Shown here in pieces: positions 22,630 to 37,600 of a stretch of 62,000 nt of DNA (its first letter is position 1; each line of letters begins with the position of its first letter). The notes below the pieces were generated by a model. The model saw only the letters and a program-made list of their open reading frames with translations. It made no database searches and was not told the origin of the DNA. Source of the DNA: Cristatella mucedo (taxonomy: Eukaryota > Bryozoa > Phylactolaemata > Cristatellidae); contig WPIO01000005.1 in NCBI GenBank assembly GCA_009760855.2, positions 1,335,001-1,397,000 of the forward strand, given 5' to 3'. The translations under genes and the position numbers were made by a program.

Positions 22630-25600
22630 GTATAAGAAAGGTTTGCGGCATTGCACCAATAGTTTGCACTTGCCTAAATCACTTCCTTCAGACAGCTTGA
22701 TGAAAGGTTTAGCTTATAAGGGGATCCCATAGTAAAGCTACATCTTTAGTAAACTTTACTAATCAAAAGAAGATGATGGTGGCTTATGTATAGTCACACT
22801 AAACTCTCATTTCAAAATAAGAAGGCTTCATTATTTCATTAAACAAAGCAAATTCTTCGTTAGTGTAGGGTCAGCGACTGCAGCCAGTGAAAGCAGATCT
22901 GTTAGGAGGCGCCACTATTGTTCTGCTTGAATCCGATAGACAATACTGCTCACATGCATCGCTAAGATGAAGCGAATGTGGTTGTCACATTGTTGCTCGC
23001 GACAAGGTGATAGAGGGAAACATAGTCAGCCGTCGTAAACAAAACTTGTTTCGGGCCTATTCTTTCACGTTACTAGCTGTCTTCTGCTGCTGAGGCGCAA
23101 CCATGAACTCAGAAGGTACCCGGGCCATTCCCAGCAGACTAAGCGGAGGCTGCCTGAATGGCAGGAAACGCTCCTCACTGCAGCCATGCCGGTCATCAAT
23201 CGAGTAGCACTCTTACCCAACCTTTGCCTAATCCACGGTTCGAGCTGTGCTGCTGCCGGCAGTGGGCTTTCTCGCCAGCCGATTAAGACTCGGCACAGCC
23301 GGGTGCATCGGCAGTGCAAGCAGCAGGTGCAGCAGCAGCAGCAGGTGTTGTACTCGGAGGAGCGAGATGGCATCTAGAATCTGGCAGATACTTCAAAATG
23401 CATCACCAGCTCGCAGTGTTGGTGCAACGTGCTCTTGCCTGTGAATCATACCTTTAAGTAATTACCTCCCTTTTTTACGACCAGGTCATGTGCGTGCACA
23501 TGTGCATCACTGTGGGATCCCATGTCAAACACATAGCCATCCTGTTTTCTTCCGCTTTTTATTGCTTATAGGAGTGTGCGTATACAGATTTATGTATTTA
23601 GAGTGTTTTTTATTGACACTTGCAAGGATGTGGACCATGGGCAATGAAGAGCCAACGTGTGTCAGTGTCATAACAACCGAACTACCGGGTCTTTCCATAG
23701 CACCTCGCAGGCACCCTTGAGCGCTTTGCAGAGTGCCGGGCTAAAATGAGTCATTGCTTGTTTTTACAGGCTGCTTTAGCACTTTAGTTCCACCAGAAGA
23801 TCAGGTCACAGTGCCCAAACAGGCACCTCGTTAACTATAATAATAGTAGTGAATTATAATAGGTTTTACATCATCATAAGATGACTAAACAATGAACAAT
23901 TTCAACATTCATGAGCACAAAAAAGACAAAACGCAAGGATACAGTGCACGCCGAGAGTCACACAAGTGTTCTAGTTTCTTTTTAAATGTTGTCACGTCAC
24001 GGGATGTCATAATATCAGTCGGTAGTGAGTTCCGGGGTTTGGAAGTATTGGAATTGAAGGCACGGTCTCCGAAGGATTTGAGGCTTCTTCGATACACAGC
24101 TAAGTGTTGAGGCTTCTTCGACGTACAGCTACGTGACTTGAGTCAGCCGAGCAACCGGTACCTTGTCAAACCTGGTTAAGCAGTATTTCCGAGTGGTAGG
24201 CGTGAGCAAGAGAGTGAAGGGTCCTAAAAGTCAGTGACGAAACATTTAATTCGATATAATGCTTGATATGTGGTTAGCTCAGGTAGGTGAAAAGGGTGTA
24301 ATATACCGGATGATAAGGGTTTAATAAGGTAGCTATGAGGTTCACAACAGACAAGCCTAGTTGTAGAGTTTGTACCAATTACAAGCGTCTGATTGCAGAG
24401 GCATAGGACCTGCAAGTAGTGAGTAACCGAAATCCAGATGGATGTCGTGAGTAAATAGACAACCTTAATTTTGTTATACTTATCTAACCATGACCAAAAT
24501 TTTGTAAACATACGCAGCTGAAAGTAGCTGATTTCACTGTGTAGCTGGACTAGTCATCGAGTGGAAGGTCATTTTTCTACCTACCAAATTCGCATGCTAT
24601 TGAGCGGAGACTTCAAGGCTTTGAGATGTTCCTTTTTTAGACGCACGGGTAGCCTTGTCTACTGAAAGTCACTGTGCTCCGTTTGTTTAAAACGGTGTCG
24701 GTTACTAGAGGCCTTAATATTAGCACAGCTACTCGGGCTGTTACTGCTAGCTCTTGTTTCTAGCTCACAAATGGTCAGCAAGTAAGCTGAGGTACATCTG
24801 TCTTTATGTTTGGATCTGTTTTAAACTCGACGGCATGTGAATTTTTGGCGACCGAAAAGTGAAGCCATTTCGAATAACTAGGCTGACTTTGCAGTAATAG
24901 GAAATAAAAGCGACATCTACTGAGCATACATCTCTGGCTTAGATTATGTATACAGTACTAATTCAGTTCGATTGGATAATGTATAATGGTCTATTATTCT
25001 TATTCTTATTTGAATACTGCAAAGTAGAAACGTCACACGGCACTTTCGAGTGACCGCGTCGAGCACCAATTGAACGCGAGGCTCTCGGTATTAATACTGT
25101 CAATGCAGTTTAAACCTATGACAATGGCTCCTTGCTGGACTTGTGATAAAAGATGGGGCCCACATTTGATGCTGCCCAGCCCAACGATTCCCGCTCAATT
25201 CAACCGCAGCCGCAGCACTGATTGGCTGTATATTACATCGGTACCCTTCGCCTAGATGGCTCACGATTATTAAGGAGAGCTCTTCACGTTGCAGGGCTAC
25301 GACGACCAGACATACATCGCTGCACAAGGTGAGACACACAGCGATCTCTTCACTTTTCTCACTTCATCGTTGCTTTCTTTACAGTTCACCCGTGGTAACC
25401 TTCTTAAGTGCAATCACTCTCAAGCGATAACATAAATAATTCAAGTCTTGTTTAATTTCATGTCAAAAGTCCGGATAACGCGAGTGTTATGCTTATAAAT
25501 ATGAAATCTCCGGTCAATACTGGATGTGTAGTTTGACCCACACGTGAATCGACCAACTTGAATAATCCTTTACCCACAGTGTCTTGCATTGATTGTCCTC

Positions 25601-28600
25601 ATTCATACGGTAACTACTCAGCGTAGAATCGGCAAGGTTTAAGCATTCTTTGGGGCGTGTCCAGAATTAAAGACATAGCTGGAGTTATTGTAACTGGCGT
25701 ACTGTTGAGACGAACCTTTTTGCATATAAAAGCAAATTTAGCATATACAGTATTGCAAGGCTGATGCATATTGGAAGTTGGAATGTGAGCAAAGTACGAA
25801 AAACCTAATAAAAATATGAGTGAACGCATGCAACATAATGTAGCCACTATTGCTTTTGCTCGACAGCCTAGTGGTCCTGAGAGTAGTGATAAGAGATATC
25901 TAGTGGCCTCTAGACCTAATTTTAAATCTTGCTGACAAATTGAATCTTTAGGCATGCAATTTTACTTTGCTGAAACGAGGTGTTGTAATGCTTACAGTAG
26001 CACTGCAAGCTAGAGATTCACTTAGCATGTCATAGGCCAGCACCGAGCGGCCTAGATTTGAGCTACCCCGGTTGCTTCTTGCCTTGCTTGAATGGTAGAG
26101 AAGATATGCACCCATGTACTGCTTATGAAAGTGAAACGCAATTGAGATTTTAGCCGACGTGGAACCACCCTTCATCAGCCAATAATAAATTACTACTTTT
26201 TCGTCAAACTATACAGTGCACCTCGGTACAGCTTTCTAGATAATGCCTATGCTTGGCTGCCGCCGTTCCCATACCATTTGATCTACTGGCCGCACACGTG
26301 GCCACTTAAGGTAAATCGGACGCCAACACTAATGACTCACATTCCGTTACTGAGTTTTTCATTGTGGTCACCTTGAACTCTCGTGCCACACCATCGACGC
26401 CACCTTCGGAATCCTAGCACTTGCAATCTGTATTGAGCTAGCTTTCTTTTAGATGTGAATTAATTACTAAGAAATATATAGTAGACATTCTCTGGACACT
26501 TCCTAGAAAATTTTAAGCGCTTGCACTGCACACTCGTACGAATTAAGCTACTCCTATAAGTGATATCCTGCTACCACACGTTTGCTCACTCAAATGTTAT
26601 CAATGGACTAGGCTATACAAGTGATCACCCAGCAAATGAGAACGGAGCATAAATACCAGTTAGGCAGGATGTATATACAATTTATCTTTGAGACTGATTG
26701 TAGACCAAATGGTAAGGTCGAGAACAACTGGGTCCTACTAATCTATTGAGCAGAGCATATTAAGAAATGATTATGAAAGCCTCCGACAGCTTTCTGCCAG
26801 AATAATATTGACATATGCAATGGCACCTGTTTTGAATGGAAAAGAATTTAAAGACTCTACCCCGTGGCTGCCGATTGTGGGTCAAGACACTTGCCTCTAA
26901 ACTCAGATTGTTGTCCAATGCTTGCTCGAAGCCTGATTCGACACGACGGAAGGAGTTTCGTACTTGGTTTTGCAGGTCGTGCCGTTGGATGTGAGGGTAT
27001 GCTGGCTAGCACTCAGACTGCTTGGCATGTTGTTTTCTTAGCTCGAGGTCTTAGTGAATGAAAGTAGTAATTGTTGAATTTCTGGTGAAACGAGCTTTCC
27101 CAGCCTCCTTGATGGTTGGCGATATGTTTAAGCAGAGAAAATTGTACGTAGAAGTCGCATGCAGATCGTGTCATGTGGCCATATTATTTTTGTGCAATTG
27201 CGGTATTGCCGCTGGGCAATGGGCTGAAAGAGAGCAAAGAAGCAAGGGGTGGATACAACTTGGCGAGATAAGCGTTTTGTTGCTGATGCGTGCATGTTGT
27301 TGCTGTTCTGTTGGACCTAATTGCTATTTTTATCTTCGGCTGCTTGCAGGTGAATTCAGCAATATTTTAATAATAAGCAATACAAAGTGTTCAACTGTCT
27401 GACCAATGCCTTGCCAAAGACTTTGACCTACCTAAAAGTGAATCTTGTGCTGCCGTTGGCTGTCATACTCTTGCCTGAGTAGGAAATGTTCCTCACCTGA
27501 AAGTAGACCAACATGACAGTGGAAGTAATCAGCTAATGACGAGACGATTCACATTGGAACGGCATGCCTAAACTTCTAGTCTCTGTCGCTTGAGTTATGC
27601 CAGATGAACCAATCGTGAGGGTGAGGTCTTCCGGCTTCAAGGTGACACTATGCTTGCCCATTACTATTAGGTTGGTCTTATCGTCGTTAAGCTTCCGGAA
27701 GTTAAGGGTAATCCAAGTGCGAATATCGTTTAGGTGGGCTGCACGGGAGGTAAGTGAGTCGGATACGGAGCAAGGCGGAGAAAGGGCAAAGGGTGGATTG
27801 AGCTGTGTGTCATCGGTGTTGAAGTACAAGATAAAAAATACAATTAGTTTGTATAGCACCCCAAGAGAACTCAATCTCTATTCAAGCGCTTGACATGTGC
27901 CACGGGGCTCGAGCCCACGACCTCGGCCAGACCTTGATCGGGCGAGCACCTTAACCACTGGGCCAAACCAGCTCGTCTCGTGTTCGACGACGATATCAGC
28001 CATTGGGTGTGCATATATAGTGAAAAGAAGGCGCCTAAGATCAAAATCTGAGATGCCCCATACTGAAAGAGTTTCTTGGATGACTGACCGCCGTCTACAC
28101 GTGCACTCTAAATCTTTGTTATTGTGGGCAGGAGCCTATGCATCTCATGAGGAGAACTTTAAGGACAGGGTCAAAAGGACTGGTGGTCTGTTTCGCCTTG
28201 GATACGCATTGGCGATCAGTTCAAACTAGAATAGAGGCAGATGCTAAGGAGATGAGAGAAGAAGAGCAGAATGATGTGTGGTTGCAGTTCGTTACGTACG
28301 ATGGTAAAGTTATCGGTCCTTAATTCGTTGCATCTTGCCTTCCATACAATTTGGAGAAACGCTCTACAAATATGCTATATCGGTATCACTGGACAATTGT
28401 TTCATCGGTATCATTGGACAGTTTTTGAGCGGGGATAATCGAAAGTGAACATTAAAACTTGTCGGTTATTGATCTCTGGTTCGACTATTTCTTAATAATG
28501 GATTGATGGATTGATCTTATCTACGACAATCCTCAAATGCCTAGTGGTGAACTGCTAGCCCCGACGTTTATGTGGCCTTTTAAAGCCTCTGTATAAGTGA

Positions 28601-31600
28601 ACAAATAATGGAAAGCCTTATCGTCTGCAGACTTATCGGTGAACGATGGTCGAAGAGAATTTAGCATAGCATGTTGCAGGCGATTGCTACCGATGGCCGA
28701 AACAAAATGAACGCACAATTAAACAAGTCGCCAACTCTCTGTCTAGCTGTGACTGCTTTAAAGCTCAGACATTCAAGATGGCCAAATTATTAACCGACCG
28801 CGAATAACCATGTTGAACATATCAAGGTTACTCCTATTAATTGAACGATCTAGCTTCAATCGCATTCAAGTAATACCTTACGGTAAGCTGGACTTTCCCT
28901 GTTTATGCTAAAAAAGGGTGACCCCGAAAGTTTAGTGAATGCAATGCATATACTAATGGTTTCATTGTAGAGGTCGGTGATTAAACAGCCGCAGGTGCCT
29001 CAACATTTTTAAGGATCTTGGTTTGTCAGTGAGTTTCTTCAATGCTTTTTAACTCATTTGGCATTTCACAAGCTATGGCAATTGTCCATATAAAATATTC
29101 GCTTAGTGATCCCGTGTTATCACTGATTAAAAATGTTCTTCGAATCTGGTTTGATTTCCATGCTATGATAGTAGAGCCCCCTATTACTGCTGCAGGAATG
29201 GTGTCTTTCGAACCACCATCTTCACCTGATTATATAAGATTCAGCAATTAGAGGGGGTATAGCATGACAATGTTGAGTCAGCATGCAAGGCTTGTGTGAA
29301 AGCAGTTTATCACGGCCTCTTTCCGTTAGATATCCCATCTCTCATATACCAAATTATTACCTGGTATTCTTTGGTCGTCAAATCACTCCGGATGTAGAAA
29401 CCGACTAGTTTCTTCAAGCAGTTCCGCGAGATGTATGAACAACTTCACATAAACTATTCCCATGTCCTATAGGGTTATATATAGCGGTCATTTCCATATA
29501 ATTGCGTTTCATGTGAAAATTGCCGTTTTGCAAAGAAAAATTCAGATGTTGCGTTTACTTGCCTAAAAAGTTATAAAAGAATCGACCACTAAAGACTCAC
29601 CAAACTTTGTGGAAAAACTTTCGAAACTAATACTTGTATTCAATAATAATAAGACATTTGCCTAGTACGCTAAGAGAGACAAGTCTCTTTTTAGGGTTCT
29701 TTACATATGCCTTGAAAGAAAAATTAAGTTTTTTAGTGATAATATGCAGATTATGAGCATTGGTAAATTTACCGGACTCTGACGCGACCACAGAAAACGT
29801 GTCGATGGTACCTGGCTAAAAGACCTTTCAATTGTACCATTTATCGGAGGTGCTTGATGAAAAATCTCTAGGCCTCAACCGACTAACAATATTCTCACAT
29901 CAGAGTTCCTGATCTGAATGGTCTAAAGTTGTTTATTGTGAACAAGGGCCCGACATTACGTTGCTGGCTAATAGTCTACGCAAAATCATTTCGTTATTTG
30001 CACGTGAAAACTACGCAGTCGTTAGGTTGACCCTAGACTAATTACATGATGCAACGGACCGCATCCGAAACTTACTTAGCCAATATTACCGTTTACGAAA
30101 CAAGTATAAGTATTCACATTTAATCTAAGTACTTAAGCCAAGCTTTCCAAAACTAATGCTCTCGAGAATTATTTACAGTACAATCCGCCTCATGTGATTG
30201 AGTTCATACTTTTCCCTGCGTGCAGCAACCGCTGAAGGTGCTGAAGGAGCGTGGTCTAGTGCGGGTCAGCCTGCAGAGCTAACTTCCGACAAAGTTATCG
30301 ATTATAGCAACGATGCAGCACCTTAGACGGACACAGGCTTGCATTATTATGCGGTCGGTTGTTGGTGCTGTGTTCGAGATTTCTTCTCGTTTCTGCGGCG
30401 TATTCAGGAGCGTGCCCGGCATTATGTCAGAGCTTAATGCCCTCTAGATCTAATTACTAATTATTCTGACAGAATGCATTTTTAAGGAGGTAATTTGACC
30501 GCACTAAAATGAGGTCATCCAGTACGCATCTTAGCACTGCATCCAAGCGCCGCAAATAAAACCGACCTCACAATTCGCGACAAGGAAGGTTCAGGGGTCA
30601 AAGGTCGGTTCGAGGGGCCTAGGGCCTGCTGGCCCCTTTCTTCGCATTTACCTCTATACTTATTTCATTCAGAATTATTCTGACAGGTTGAGAAGCAAGG
30701 TGTCAAAACAAAAAAAGATAACGTATGCACTAAGACCGTCCTGGTTAGACTTTGATGTGATATCTAGGGGTTTGGGAATAATGCTTGGGGTCTTAAGGCT
30801 CTGCCGAGGTTTATGGATTATTGAGTTTATCGTTTATTGAGGATTATGGTTTGATTATTTTATGCTGTGATTGAGGGTGAGTTATGGCCTGCAGAGAAGG
30901 GGAAGGCGAGCGCATTGGGAAAGGGAATTTTGGGAAAGGGGGTCATTGGAAAGGCAAGTGCAGGAGAGAATGGTCGTGAGCCAGCGAACTTCGAGCCCAA
31001 ATACACAGTTGTTCTTGAACGTTAGGTGTTTCCATATCGTCGCTTGCTTGCTGTCGAGGTGTCAAACTACATTGCTAATAAGCAAATCTTCGTGATCGTG
31101 AACTCGATTGACACATTAAAGTGAGGCAATAGCAGGAGGTGAAAATCCAAACCACCGTTTAGGATGATCTGGCACAGCCCTCAAGGTCACCACTCTCAAG
31201 GTTGATCGCTTCACTTACCCGTTAGCCGCTCGGTCATCGCCCCATGTAATACAAGTCACTTCACCCCTGCTTTTTTGCTGTGCTCTGTTAAGAGCACTTT
31301 TCGAGCTACTGAGAATGTTACTTGCTTCGTGAGACGTAAGCCTCGTTACGCTACCCCACTGTCATGAACGAAAAATAGAATGACGCAGAAGCAAAAGCAA
31401 AGAAAAAAAGAAAACGAGGCACATAATTGACAGTGTTGTTACTGTTAACATATTTCAAATGAACAGTTCCTTGTCTCATTCTTATTTCAGGATAGCAGCA
31501 GAACATATCTCAGACAAACACTCAAAGATAGATAGAGGGGACGAAGACAAGGAGGGAAGAAGAGATTAAGGCATATGAGAGGTGAAATGCAAGGCATGCA

Positions 31601-34600
31601 GTGCATAGGCTTCTTCTGTGTTGCAGGCCCAATAGCTGGTACGGTCAATGATTTCTGGCAGATGGTATGGCAGCAGGGTGCAGAGGTTATCGTCATGCTT
31701 ACAGATCTCTTCAGCTACTCCAAGGTAAAAATAGAGCAAGCTTTTTTGAGTAGCGTCCCCAGCAGCTGCACATTGTCGGTGTTCTCTGAGGCAGGCCAAT
31801 CGGCAGACAGTTTTGACTATTCAAGATTTGCACTGGCAACCAATGTAGCACACACTTACCTGATATATTTTTGCATGCCGACTATGTGCATATCACGTCT
31901 AACCATGTTATGCTTGTTGAAATTGTGCATGCTATATGCCATATGATCATGCTCATTTGATATGTTTCCGTAAGAATGTATGTAAAGTGCCTAGAAAGAG
32001 TTTCACAGCTTATACTCTTCCTCTTCTTGCCGATGTGAATGCCAAGCACAGTTCAGGCTTTCACTTCTCTGCGGATGGCACTTAGTTGTAGCTTTACTTT
32101 GATTCCTCCCAGCCCTGCAGCACTACGAATTCTCTGAACTACCTGGCTGCATGTATTGATGACATCTGCACATGGATGGCAGCAAAAGTTTCTTAAATTG
32201 AATGATGATAAAACCAACTTACTAGCTATGGGCAAATTGGAGAGGCTGATGCTCAAAATTAGCTGTGCCAGCATATCTCCTGTTGAATCTGCACACAATC
32301 CAGGTGTCATGTTTCAAAGTGACCTTTCGTTAGAAGTTGGTCCATGCATGTGTGACATCCCGTCTTGACTTCTGTAACTCACTGCTTGCTGGTCTACCGG
32401 CATGTGCAATCAGGCGCTTACGGCTGGCATAAAGCTCTGCAGCTTGGCTTATCTGTCGTGAGTATCGCAGTTGCCACATCACACCACTTCTCGCCGACCT
32501 GCACTGGCTACCAGTCAAGAAACGCATCGACTCCAAGCACTGTACCACCTGCTTTTCGGAATCTAACTGCTTACCCATAACTCGTACACACCTCAAATCC
32601 TTTGGAGACCGTGCATTTAGTTCGTATGCTCCCAAAGCTTGGAGCTCACTCCCGACTTTCGTCACGACATCCCTTGACCACATTTAAAAATGAATTAATA
32701 ATGCACCTATTTAGGACAGCATTTAGTGGGTCCCTGTAATTCGTCCTGTATGTGCTTATGCATGCTGACACTGTGCATGCTGCCACTAACCACACTTGCA
32801 TGCTGACCCTGTGCATGTCACCCCTAACCATTTTATTCTTGTTATTTATCGAGCATGCTACCACTAACCATCTGATCGCGTTTCCTTTGCAGCAAATGCA
32901 AAGCGCCTACAAAGAGATTGAACTTTGTGGGAGAGCTTTATCAAGTGTATCGTTATTATTGCTATTATTTAAGAGATTGAGTTATCTGAGGGAGTTAGGT
33001 ACTTGCCTTTAATCACTGAGATTGTGGGTTGGAGCCCTTCAGCATATGTGGAGCGCCTGGACAGAGATTAAGTTCTCTTGTGGTGCTATACAAATGAATT
33101 ATACACATGTACATACACATACATTATTATTTTAATTTTAGCGGGGTTGCCCCAAAATTGAAACAAGGGAAGCCAAATTAGCACGCAAAGCTGCCCACTC
33201 TCTGCTTCTACATCCGACATGTACTCTTTTGAGAGACTGGAGCCTTTCTAAACTCCTCTGTTTACAGAACTGAAAGCATGTTTCACATTTAAAACCAAAT
33301 CTATAAGCAGCCAAAGTAGTGCCATGGTTAGGTATTAAATGGATACAATCGATATGTAAGAATAATAAAAATCAGCAATGTCATTTCTATTTGCTTTTAC
33401 TGGCCATTGCTGTTTTGCTAAATGAGGACTACTTTTTCAAAAAGCTGGATAAATCCCTTCGCTGGATGCCCACTATCATTATTGCTTCCAATTTATTACT
33501 ATTGTGTAAAAATAATCCAATTGCTTTATATTTATTAAAATTGATTATTGCTTCATATTCAAATGATTAATTGTTTTAATTAGCACTTATTTGGGATTGT
33601 GAACACTGCCAGTGGGTTTTATTATTATATTCCTAGCACGGCTGAAATTTGGAAGCTATTTCTATTAGACTTACGACATTCAACTACTCGGCTGTGTCGC
33701 AAGTGCATCTGGTGTGGTTGGAAGGAGCATGTCTGCTCTCATCGTGATCAGCTGTGAGAACGTGGAAAGTGGCCTTGCGATGTCAGCACCGAGGACATTT
33801 GATTAACCGCTCTCAAGGTTAACTCTCTCCTGCTAACTGCACCCAAACTCATTAGTGAGACAATATAATGTATTTCAGTTTGAAGCTCACCAAAGCCACA
33901 AACCAAGTGGTTGTTACTTTGGAGATTCACCCTAGCGCACTCAAAGCCTGCGAGGCTTTCGGTACGCATTCGGTTGCAAGTGGACTTCATTTCACGAAAC
34001 AAAGAGACAGTGAGAGAGAAGCACAGCAGAGTCAGGAGGACAGTCAAGGAAGTGAGTGGCAGGGAAGTAGCAACTCGAGACGGCTGGAAAGGATGGGCCA
34101 GAGTCAGCAGCGTAACGAGAGGATGTCGTTGTCGTGAGAAGTCATGCTTGCACTCTAAAACGATTTCAACATTATTCACTAAAATTAGAAGGCAGGTGAC
34201 CGTATGAGGAAACTGGTTGTTGCTAGCGTGAGAAAGTCCTGAGAAAAGAGTATCTTTTTATTCATTGAGCACAGCTTCAGCATTATGTAAACTATTTTAG
34301 ACATTCTTAAGCATGATTTCGATATCGAAAACGTTCACGTGCTCAGTGCCTATACCTAAAGCTGCTATGATGTGAGCAAGGATCAACGAGAATCCGCTCC
34401 ATGCAAGACTAGTTATTATTCGAAATTACGGTTTTGTCCGTTCACAATTGCTACTCCCCTTTCATCATAGTCGAATGTTTACAGTGAGCGTCTACTAGCA
34501 GATATCTATTGTAGAGCAGCTTCGTGAGACAACTGAAAGGTGCAAGGGGTCAGTAGGACACATTCCTAATAATAATGCCACTTTAAAAATAAATCAATAC

Positions 34601-37600
34601 CACGAGATCAAAATATCCAAATGCTATGTTGCTTTTAAGAATTGCTAGGTTTGTATTACGTCGTGTCATTCACAGTTCTATAACTTGCCAATGCCAGTTA
34701 ATTAAGGTGGTGCCATGCGACATCAACTGACACGAGATCGCTTTCTGCATTCATCAAATTCGATACAAAGTTAGATAAGAAGGAATTTAGGCTGCATGAA
34801 TTCTTGCTTTATTGCTTTTCTATTGTATGCCTTGCTTAAAGGCCACTAATAGAGCACATCGCTCATTCTCTTTGTAGCAACAGTGTGAGAAATATTGGCA
34901 TAACACCTACAACTTGTACGGCGACGTCCACGTTAGACAGGACTTTGTAATTGATACTTGCCATTACACTTTTCGCAGATTCCACATATCTAAGGCAAGA
35001 ATGCACTGTGCTCATAGCTGCATGACCTTGGGATAAAAATAATGGAGTTGCATCCTACGATACACTGTTCGTTCCTGTAAAAATGACAACATGCTGCAAT
35101 CATACAGCATGCCTGTTCTGATTAATTAAAGCTTATTATTAAAGCTTGCGCAAGATATCGATATAGCTAAGAAAGTCGTAAGAGTGCAATTTTTATATAA
35201 TAAAGTATCTTTAGCCTGATTTATGTCCACATTTATGTAGTGGCAGAAGGGCCATAGAGGCTCTTATCCCGGTTGAAGCCGAGAATAAACAATTCCCAGC
35301 GACAGTACTCACGACCCGTGACGTCATGGGTCGTGAGACACGAGCACCTTATTCCTGAGCGGAAGACCCTGAAGGTGAAGCGACCAGTGGAGCCGTACGA
35401 CTTCAAGACTGATAGCTTGAAGTTGTCCTATGTCACCCTCATTTTGGCACGGACCTTAATTATAAGGCTATATTGACGTGGTCAAGCTTTGGTGCGACCA
35501 GCTCAGCCAACTGCATCTTTGACTTTAGTGGTCTCAACTCCATCTTATGCGTTTGCCAGTACGATTGATCGTGGTCACTCATAAGTTTGACCATGTAAGA
35601 GCAGCTTTACAAGGTGTGACGCTAGGTTTGTAGGGTGCAACATGATCACTTGAGCTTCATGAATACCACGCCTTGCTGTAGTGGCACATAAGCTTTCGAT
35701 TGGTGACTTTTATTACGGTCTATTTAATTACATAGGATTTTACCCAAGCACTTCTACGAAGCGAACATTCTTGTCGGTTTGTATGTAAATATAGTTTTAA
35801 AACACTCCTCGATCCCAAGTGCATAATCACGAGCAAGGTGCTAAAATGTTTTTAGATATTGTCCAGTGACTGTCTAACCCTTGGCCTGAAATGCTGTGTT
35901 ACACTAAACTTATCCGTCAATCGTGTGGGCATTGGCATCTTGCAGCCGATTTACTGCCTCACCATAGTTTGAGTGCTATCCTTTAAAGATTGAGGCCTGG
36001 TTTGTTGAGATGCCGAATGCAGGGCACACGTACTGCATCCCGAAAGCATTTTGGATTTCAATCACTTAAATAGGATATGTTGATGTGGCTTACTCAAGGA
36101 CAGTAGGCAAACAGGGCAAAACAAATCCTCGCAAGCTTATTACCGCTTGCGTATTTTGCGACCATTTATTCACATGCTACTGCTGAAACTCACCATTGCA
36201 TGCCAATGGTTGATAACGTGCAAGGATACCAGATGAATAGCAAATGAGACTGTGACCTATGCAAATATAAATTTACCCGCAGCACGAAATTGAGGCCTGT
36301 TAGCCAAACGTTTCAAAACATGGAGAATCTTGTACATGGTGTTGGCTTTCTGCTGCTCATAATATTCATTTAGCTTTTCTTCTCTTTTGCCAAGAACTAC
36401 TGGTGAACATCTTTGTTGCAGGACTTGGCTGCTGGCAATGTTTTTTTGAATGACATATCTGTCCACACAATATCAAGAAACTTTCCTTGAAGCAAGGCCA
36501 TGCTGACGAACACAGCGTGTAATAGCAGACCTAACTTTATAGAGAACGTTTAAGCAGCTCGTACATTTTTAGTGGCCCCGTGTCACTAAAATAGCTGAAA
36601 TTTCTTTACTGGATTTGCTGCCTAAAAACTCGTCTAATTTTTTAATAGATCTTCTCCTGCTATCTCTTGCAGATTGAGCTGAGATCATGATAGTGACCCT
36701 TTCTTGACTTTTAGGTAGGTCAACAGGAGAGAGCAGTGGATCACTGGCTATTCCACCACTGGGACGAGTACGGATTGCCGGATGTTCATGCCATGCTTGA
36801 GCTGATGAGGAAGGTTAAGACTTGTACCACAAGCAAGCACTTGCCTGTCATCATACATTGTAGGTAAGCAGCTAGGTAGGAATCAGCTTCAGACATGCCG
36901 AAGGCACTTGGCAATAGCACCCGGCCACGACGTCGAAAAGTTAATCAATGTTTGACCAATCAGCGTAATTGCTTTTGTGCTGAGAGGTGGCCTCGGTAGT
37001 GTCATTAGGAACCTAGTGTAGACTTGATCTCTTAGGGGCATCTGACAGATCTGCAATGAAACGCTTAGGGTACTCGTGACTTGCTAATCAGAAACTGCAG
37101 AGTACTGTTTCACATTGGGCAGCCAAACGGATCCGAGCAAACTCATTTCGGTTTTCATGTTTTTATGTTCACACTCGTGAAAGGTGAGATCTCATGCTGT
37201 GGCTTGCAGACATTGAGCGAAATGTAGGCCTACTAATAGTATTGGGAGGTATTAAAGGTGGCCAAAAGTGGAGCCGTGGGGTTTGTATGACTAGATGACA
37301 TGCGGATATTTAATGATATGTAACTGCACTTTACCCTCGAACGATACTCAGATGACATAATAAATGGGAAGCTTGCAATACAGGGAGCTTAGGCCCCTCG
37401 GCATGCTATAGGATGCACTGCACTCTGTTACGAACCTCTTTTCTTGTCATCTTTGGAGTGCTTCTACATTTACTTTGTATGACCAACGTTTATCTCTACG
37501 TTGTATTCATTGAGTACTAATGTAGTCGATTGAAATTCAGCGTTTTCTATTTTTCTGTGTCTCGGGGTCCCTATTTATTTTTCATGCATCTGTGGTCAGA

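Larger units (their letters stand above)
25329..31626 (+). other. PTP intron, 6.3 kb
   Basis: The longest intron of the gene. It holds a LINE-A RT fragment (27540-27831), a SINE-1 copy (27832-27974) and a short tail fragment at about 29641-29715. The rest is AT-rich with only short frames and no recognised exon. Confidence 0.8.
31725..34877 (+). other. PTP intron with LINE-A, SINE and LINE-B relics
   Basis: It carries a LINE-A 3'UTR piece (about 31870-32010), a longer LINE-A copy (32031-32975), a SINE-1 fragment (32995-33105) and a LINE-B end (33853-34140). Otherwise it is AT-rich and unassigned. Confidence 0.75.

Noticed and set aside
23050-23377. Long open stretch between two PTP exons, with CAG repeats
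   Set aside because: The PTP fold is continuous without it (DYINASLIE to GYDDQ), it shows no family motif, and it ends in a stop rather than a donor in frame.
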